Assembly: GCA_017464225.1 (NCBI GenBank)
Contig: JAFUDW010000166.1
Coordinates: 1 to 56,167 of the forward strand
Source: Clostridia bacterium
Lineage (GTDB): Bacteria > Bacillota_A > Clostridia > Christensenellales > Aristaeellaceae
Direction of reading: 5' to 3'
DNA: 56,167 bases
The stretch's first letter is position 1. Each line of letters starts with the position of its first letter. A program made the translations under genes and the position numbers. Positions 52,899-56,167 of the stretch are shown piece by piece. The notes beneath the pieces were generated by a model, which saw nothing but the letters and a program-made list of their open reading frames with translations, was not told where the DNA came from and did no database searches.

Positions 52899-53864
52899 AT
52901 GGTTGGAAAATATGAGATAGAAGTATATAACAACAAGGTTCATTACTTTCTGACGATCAAGCGAAACATCACTATTCTCCAGGGAAACAGCGCGACCGGG
53001 AAAACGGAGCTGATCCGCTTGATCCAGGAGCATGAAACTAATGGAACGTCTTCTGGAATTACCCTGATCTGTGATGTGAAGTGCACGGTGCTCACAGCGG
53101 TCGATTGGGAACTGAGATTGTCTTCCATGAACGGGCAAATCGTTTTTATAGATGAAACCGCAGTGTTCCTTCGCTCCCAGCGATTTGCGGAATTAGTCAA
53201 GGGCTCCGATAATTACTTTGTAATCGTATCACGAGATGCGTTAAGCCAACTTCCCTATAGTGTGGATGAAATCTATGGGCTAAGAAATGTTTCGGATACG
53301 CAAAAATACAAGACGTATAAACGGATCTACAATGAGATGTATAAACTGTACCATCTTGATCCGCAGGGGACAAAAGAGCCGGAAGCAGTAATCACGGAGG
53401 ATTCCAATTCCGGATATGAATACTTCAATACGCTTTATGGTGGCAGATGCGTTTCCGCCCACGGAAAAAGCAATGTCTATGATAGTATTCGAAGTGTTCA
53501 AGACAAAACAGTATTGGCCATTGTAGACGGTGCTGCCTTCGGATCAGAGATAGGGAAAGTCCTTCGCTATCTGGAAACGAGCAAAGTGAACTGTACCCTG
53601 TACGCGCCGGAATCCTTCGAGTATCTGGTTTTAAGCTCAGGCCTTGTAGATGTGCCGAAGGATATTCTGCAAGAAACATATTTGTATGCAGACAGTAAGG
53701 CATTTATGAGCTGGGAAGAATACTACAGCTCGTATCTCGCAGATATAACACGTAATACGGTTTATCAGTACAGCAAGTTAAGATTGGCAGAAGTCTATAA
53801 GACGCAAGGCGCTGTTGCTAAAATCGCAGCTGTAATGCCGGAGACAATCCTGCCAGAGAGATGA
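52899..53864 (+). CDS. P-loop NTPase-like protein
   Basis: This 321-residue protein has an early Walker A, 'ILQGNSATGKTELIRLI' (residues about 26-42), a possible Walker B 'QIVFIDETAVFL' near 85 and 'NYFVIVSRDALSQLPYSVDEIYGL', a sensor-like strand followed by a helix. The C-terminal half ('TVLAIVDGAAFGSEIGKVL' near 200) resembles a TOPRIM-like or Rossmann strand. The combination is typical of ABC/OLD-like or AAA-type proteins carried by small elements. Function unknown; a defence or mobility role is speculation. Confidence 0.65.
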   Translation: MVGKYEIEVYNNKVHYFLTIKRNITILQGNSATGKTELIRLIQEHETNGTSSGITLICDVKCTVLTAVDWELRLSSMNGQIVFIDETAVFLRSQRFAELVKGSDNYFVIVSRDALSQLPYSVDEIYGLRNVSDTQKYKTYKRIYNEMYKLYHLDPQGTKEPEAVITEDSNSGYEYFNTLYGGRCVSAHGKSNVYDSIRSVQDKTVLAIVDGAAFGSEIGKVLRYLETSKVNCTLYAPESFEYLVLSSGLVDVPKDILQETYLYADSKAFMSWEEYYSSYLADITRNTVYQYSKLRLAEVYKTQGAVAKIAAVMPETILPER

Positions 53865-53913
53865 AAAAACCTCCGCTTTTACGATTAGATCAAAACTATG
53901 TGGGGCGTTAACT

Positions 53914-54186
53914 ATGGAAGATACGGCAGTGTTAAGCAGCTTTGATAAATATACAACCTTTTCTTTCGGAGGGAAAACGCTCACTTTCCGTACTTGTGAC
54001 GGCCTTGAAAGGTATGTTAAGGTATTGACCTGGGATGATGGGTATCTGGAAGTGCTGGCAAAGTACCGTCAAAGAGATAGTGTGGTCGAGGAATATATAG
54101 ACCTGGAACCGGTACTGAAGCGTTTGTACATGGATAAAACTGCCTTCCTGAAACCGATCAAGAATGTGAGAATTGATTACGTCTGA
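53914..54186 (+). CDS. small protein of unknown family
   Basis: This 90-residue acidic protein begins 'MEDTAVLSSFDKYTTFSFGG' and has a beta-rich core ('KTLTFRTCDGLERYVKVLTWDDGYLEVLAKY', quoted only to locate the core GYLEVLAKY) and a helical end. It lies in the element 50 bp after the P-loop gene and 55 bp before the recombinase gene, on the same strand. No family recognised. It could be an accessory factor of the recombinase. Confidence 0.55.
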   Translation: MEDTAVLSSFDKYTTFSFGGKTLTFRTCDGLERYVKVLTWDDGYLEVLAKYRQRDSVVEEYIDLEPVLKRLYMDKTAFLKPIKNVRIDYV

Positions 54187-54240
54187 AAGAAGTGCTGGAG
54201 GTTGCCAATCAGGCAAGGTTAGAAAGCTCCAAGAAGGGAG

Positions 54241-55620
54241 ATGACGGCAGAATTGAGAGAATTACGAAAGGCAGCAATCTACTGCCGCAATGCCGAAACG
54301 TATGGTTCATTTGAACCGAAAGGTGAGCATAACACCATTGCATATCAGACTGGCAGCGCAATGACGTTTATCACGGATAATAAGCTGGACTTTTGTGGAC
54401 TGTATGTGGATGAAATGGATAGCATGTCATCCTTAATGGCGTTGAACAGGGAATGCAAAGCAGGGAAGATTGATGCAGTTATTGTAAGAGACCTGGATGT
54501 ACTGTGGGATAATGATATGGTGCTCCTATGGCTGGAGGATAGCTTTCCGGTTGCTTTCATTGGAGCGGAGGATCTGGATACAACCAAAGGAAAGTTAAAT
54601 CCCCATACCCTCGAGATTGAACAGGATGAGGAAGAACGCCACCATAGCGAGGAGCATAAACAAGCAATCCAAGAATCTGCAGACGAATATACAAAAGAGA
54701 AGCAGGAGCAAGGAATTTATTTAGGACGCATTCCTTACGGTTATCAGAAAGTCGGAGATGACCTTGTAGCAGACCCGGAAACAGCTCCGATTGTCAGTAA
54801 GATCTTTGAACTGTTTATTGGTGGATATAAGCTTAATGATATCAGACGGCATCTTAAAGGCGAGGGAATAAAGTCTCCGACTGGCACAGAATGGAATCCC
54901 CCAGGCGTCAAACGGATTCTTCAGAGAGAGACATATTTGGGCGGTGATCATATCCAGCCCCTTGTGAGCAGAGAGAACTTTGATCTTGCCAACGAGATGC
55001 TTACGACAAAGACTATCAAGAAGGATGATCAGGAACCGGATTACTTTCCCATGGCTGTATGTGGTGTGTGTGGCAAAAAGTTAACCTTCAAAAGATCAAG
55101 AAACATATATTTATGCGATAGGCACACCGGAGAATTTGCGAATGAGAAAAAGCTTAAGCATGCACCCAAGATCTCTGTGGAAGACTTAAAAGTGGCAGTT
55201 GTCCGGCAATATAATGAGCAATTGGCCGACATGAAATATTTCCAGGATAAGCCAATATGGGAAACCGATTTGTGTATAGATGAACGAGGAGCAGATAAGG
55301 TGAAGCTTGGCGAAAAGATCCTCGCTCTTGATCCGAAATCAGAGAACTATGTTGAACAGGTTGATGATGCCGCTAAAGAGTACGAAGGGTTATGGATTGA
55401 TTGGGTTCAGGCCCTGAGAAATTGCAGGGATGAATTATATGACGCCTTGATCAGACACAATCTTCCGGATGCCTGGAGACCAATGCACGGATTCGATCCA
55501 AGGATGATAATGCACTCAGTTAGACTGATCAGGCTAAAGGAAGATGGAACCGTGGAAGTGCACTTCAATGGCGAACGGGCATTTGCCGGTGCGGGGATAC
55601 CCTTTGGAAGTAACATATAG
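54241..55620 (+). CDS. large serine recombinase with a degenerate catalytic domain
   Basis: This 459-residue protein keeps the Recombinase domain ('GRIPYGYQKVGDDLVADPETA...LNDIRRHLKGEGI', about 163-210) and the zinc ribbon 'CGVCGKKLTFKRS...CDRHTG' (about 275-300). In the N-terminal resolvase domain, however, the catalytic serine is gone ('IYCRNAET' where relatives have 'IYCRLS'), and both arginines of the usual SRLGR motif are missing ('DLDVLWDND'). The DRP segment is also altered. It should bind DNA but not cut it. The start is ATG 54241, after an AAGGGAG site. The stop abuts the aminotransferase fragment. Confidence 0.85.
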   Translation: MTAELRELRKAAIYCRNAETYGSFEPKGEHNTIAYQTGSAMTFITDNKLDFCGLYVDEMDSMSSLMALNRECKAGKIDAVIVRDLDVLWDNDMVLLWLEDSFPVAFIGAEDLDTTKGKLNPHTLEIEQDEEERHHSEEHKQAIQESADEYTKEKQEQGIYLGRIPYGYQKVGDDLVADPETAPIVSKIFELFIGGYKLNDIRRHLKGEGIKSPTGTEWNPPGVKRILQRETYLGGDHIQPLVSRENFDLANEMLTTKTIKKDDQEPDYFPMAVCGVCGKKLTFKRSRNIYLCDRHTGEFANEKKLKHAPKISVEDLKVAVVRQYNEQLADMKYFQDKPIWETDLCIDERGADKVKLGEKILALDPKSENYVEQVDDAAKEYEGLWIDWVQALRNCRDELYDALIRHNLPDAWRPMHGFDPRMIMHSVRLIRLKEDGTVEVHFNGERAFAGAGIPFGSNI

Positions 55621-55622
55621 GT

Positions 55623-55847
55623 AGACCGATTTGGAAACCCATGCATATGCAGCCGATATACCGGACGCATCCCTTCGTAACTGTCCAAGGAAACGGACGC
55701 GGACGCACAAATGCTTACATAAAAGGCTCTGGAATTGACGTAGGAGCCGATATTTTCAGGCGCGGGCTCTGTTTGCCTAGCGATAACAAGATGACGGAAG
55801 AGCAGCAGGACCGGATTATCGAGATTATTCACAGGTGTTTTCTCTGA
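55623..55847 (+). pseudogene. 3' fragment of an aminotransferase gene
   Basis: Codons for 'RPIWKPMHMQPIYRT' to 'IIHRCFL' and TGA repeat the last 75 codons of the gene at 51049-52359, with seven amino-acid differences (N/H, I/V, E/Q, P/E, V/R, D/E, R/L) but many more silent changes. There is no promoter or ribosome site, and ATG 55641 would make only a 68-residue stub. This looks like the original chromosomal 3' end displaced by the inserted element. Confidence 0.85.
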
Positions 55848-55852
55848 TGTCG

Positions 55853-56104
55853 GCTGAATATGGATGAGGGGTCAAAGGCGTAGAGGCGATTGACGCCTTA
55901 CCTCGGCTGAATGTGCATCGGGCAGTCCCATACACCTTTGCTGCATATGACTGAGGGTTGGCAGTCCCTCTGCTGCATATGCATCAGGCAGTCCTATATA
56001 CTTCTGCTGAATATGACTGACGGGTCATAGTCGTTCGGCTGAATATGCTTTGGGGGTCAAATCGACTTCTGCTGAATATGAATCAGGCAGCCACAGTAAC
56101 ATCT
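55853..56104. repeat. degenerate 33-nt tandem repeat array, seven units
   Basis: Units start GCTG(A/C)AT(A/G)TG at 55853, 55906, 55940, 55972, 56006, 56038 and 56071 (spacing 53 then 34, 32, 34, 32, 33). Each continues with a GGG(T/C)(C/A)-type word and often GTCA or CAGTC. The first unit contains an extra hairpin (AAGGCG/CGCCTT). A single similar unit, GCTGGATGTGCATCGGGC, follows the intact aminotransferase at 52365. Bases 56105-56167 show nothing I can name. Confidence 0.82.
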
Positions 56105-56167
56105 GATTGAACCGGTGCTGTTATTCGGGACGAGAACAGGATAATTCTGAACTGGTACCGTTGTCAA

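Larger units (their letters stand above)
52375..55622 (+). mobile_element. inserted element between two aminotransferase 3' ends
   Basis: The region from just after the intact aminotransferase to its displaced 3' fragment contains four same-strand genes and ends two bases after the recombinase stop. A 22-bp block is identical in both aminotransferase copies (52153-52174 and 55641-55662) and is the likely crossover core; the exact crossover could lie anywhere in the duplicated sequence from 52137. Recombinase-gene-next-to-junction is the usual arrangement of integrative elements. The element is small (about 3.4 kb), with no conjugation or replication genes. Confidence 0.65.

Overview
The window looks like a chromosome segment from an endospore-forming, GC-rich member of the Clostridia (Bacillota), probably an anaerobic gut organism. 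The evidence is two alpha/beta-type small acid-soluble spore proteins, strong AGGAGG-type ribosome sites, an F-type ATP synthase whose c subunit carries a Na+-type ion site, an anaerobic (cbi-type) corrin pathway under a cobalamin riboswitch, and CUT1-type sugar ABC transporters. I cannot name the species.

Layout. (1) 1-5322: four consecutive same-strand genes for exported proteins with bacterial SH3-like modules; the first is cut by the window edge. (2) 5479-12558: a complete ATP synthase operon, atpI-like-B-E-F-H-A-G-D-C, with its own promoter and terminator. (3) 12594-13458: nagB. (4) 13624-13796: a 157-bp MITE with ISL3-like ends and an exact 8-bp target duplication. (5) 13874-31049, minus strand: one long cobalamin operon of 19 genes, headed by a B12 riboswitch and encoding a corrinoid ABC importer, late corrin-ring steps, adenosylation, amidation and nucleotide-loop assembly. 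cbiK/X, cbiL and cbiH are not in it. (6) 31202-33928: an operon of two esterase-fold hydrolases and an ATP-grasp ligase. (7) 34128-36704: a secreted coiled-coil protein, YbaK-type deacylase, amidohydrolase and GNAT acetyltransferase. (8) 36790-43482: a divergent carbohydrate locus with a LacI regulator fused to a solute-binding-protein domain, a 2H phosphoesterase, an extracellular binding protein and two permeases. (9) 43558-46750: a decayed gene, xpt, two SASP genes and an uncharacterised protein. (10) 46875-47602: an intact small serine recombinase bracketed by 11-bp inverted repeats. (11) 47618-49010: two tandem NusG/LoaP-like antitermination proteins. (12) 49011-49908: an 898-bp leader with a large RNA hairpin, a 12-bp-arm cruciform, seven degenerate 43-nt tandem repeats and an intrinsic terminator. 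(13) 49909-end: alanine dehydrogenase, a DegT-type sugar aminotransferase, an inserted element (DUF4869-like protein, P-loop protein, 90-aa protein, large serine recombinase) lying between two copies of the aminotransferase 3' end, and a second array of 33-nt repeats.

Base composition and codon use shift around 49.0 kb, from GC-rich to near-balanced, which suggests the right end was acquired horizontally. The most novel region is 46.9-56.2 kb. There a possible invertible recombinase cassette, tandem LoaP-like factors, a terminator-bearing leader, two unrelated degenerate repeat arrays and an element with a catalytically dead serine recombinase sit together at what looks like the start of a surface-sugar locus. 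Base-composition and function statements are by eye; no searches were run.
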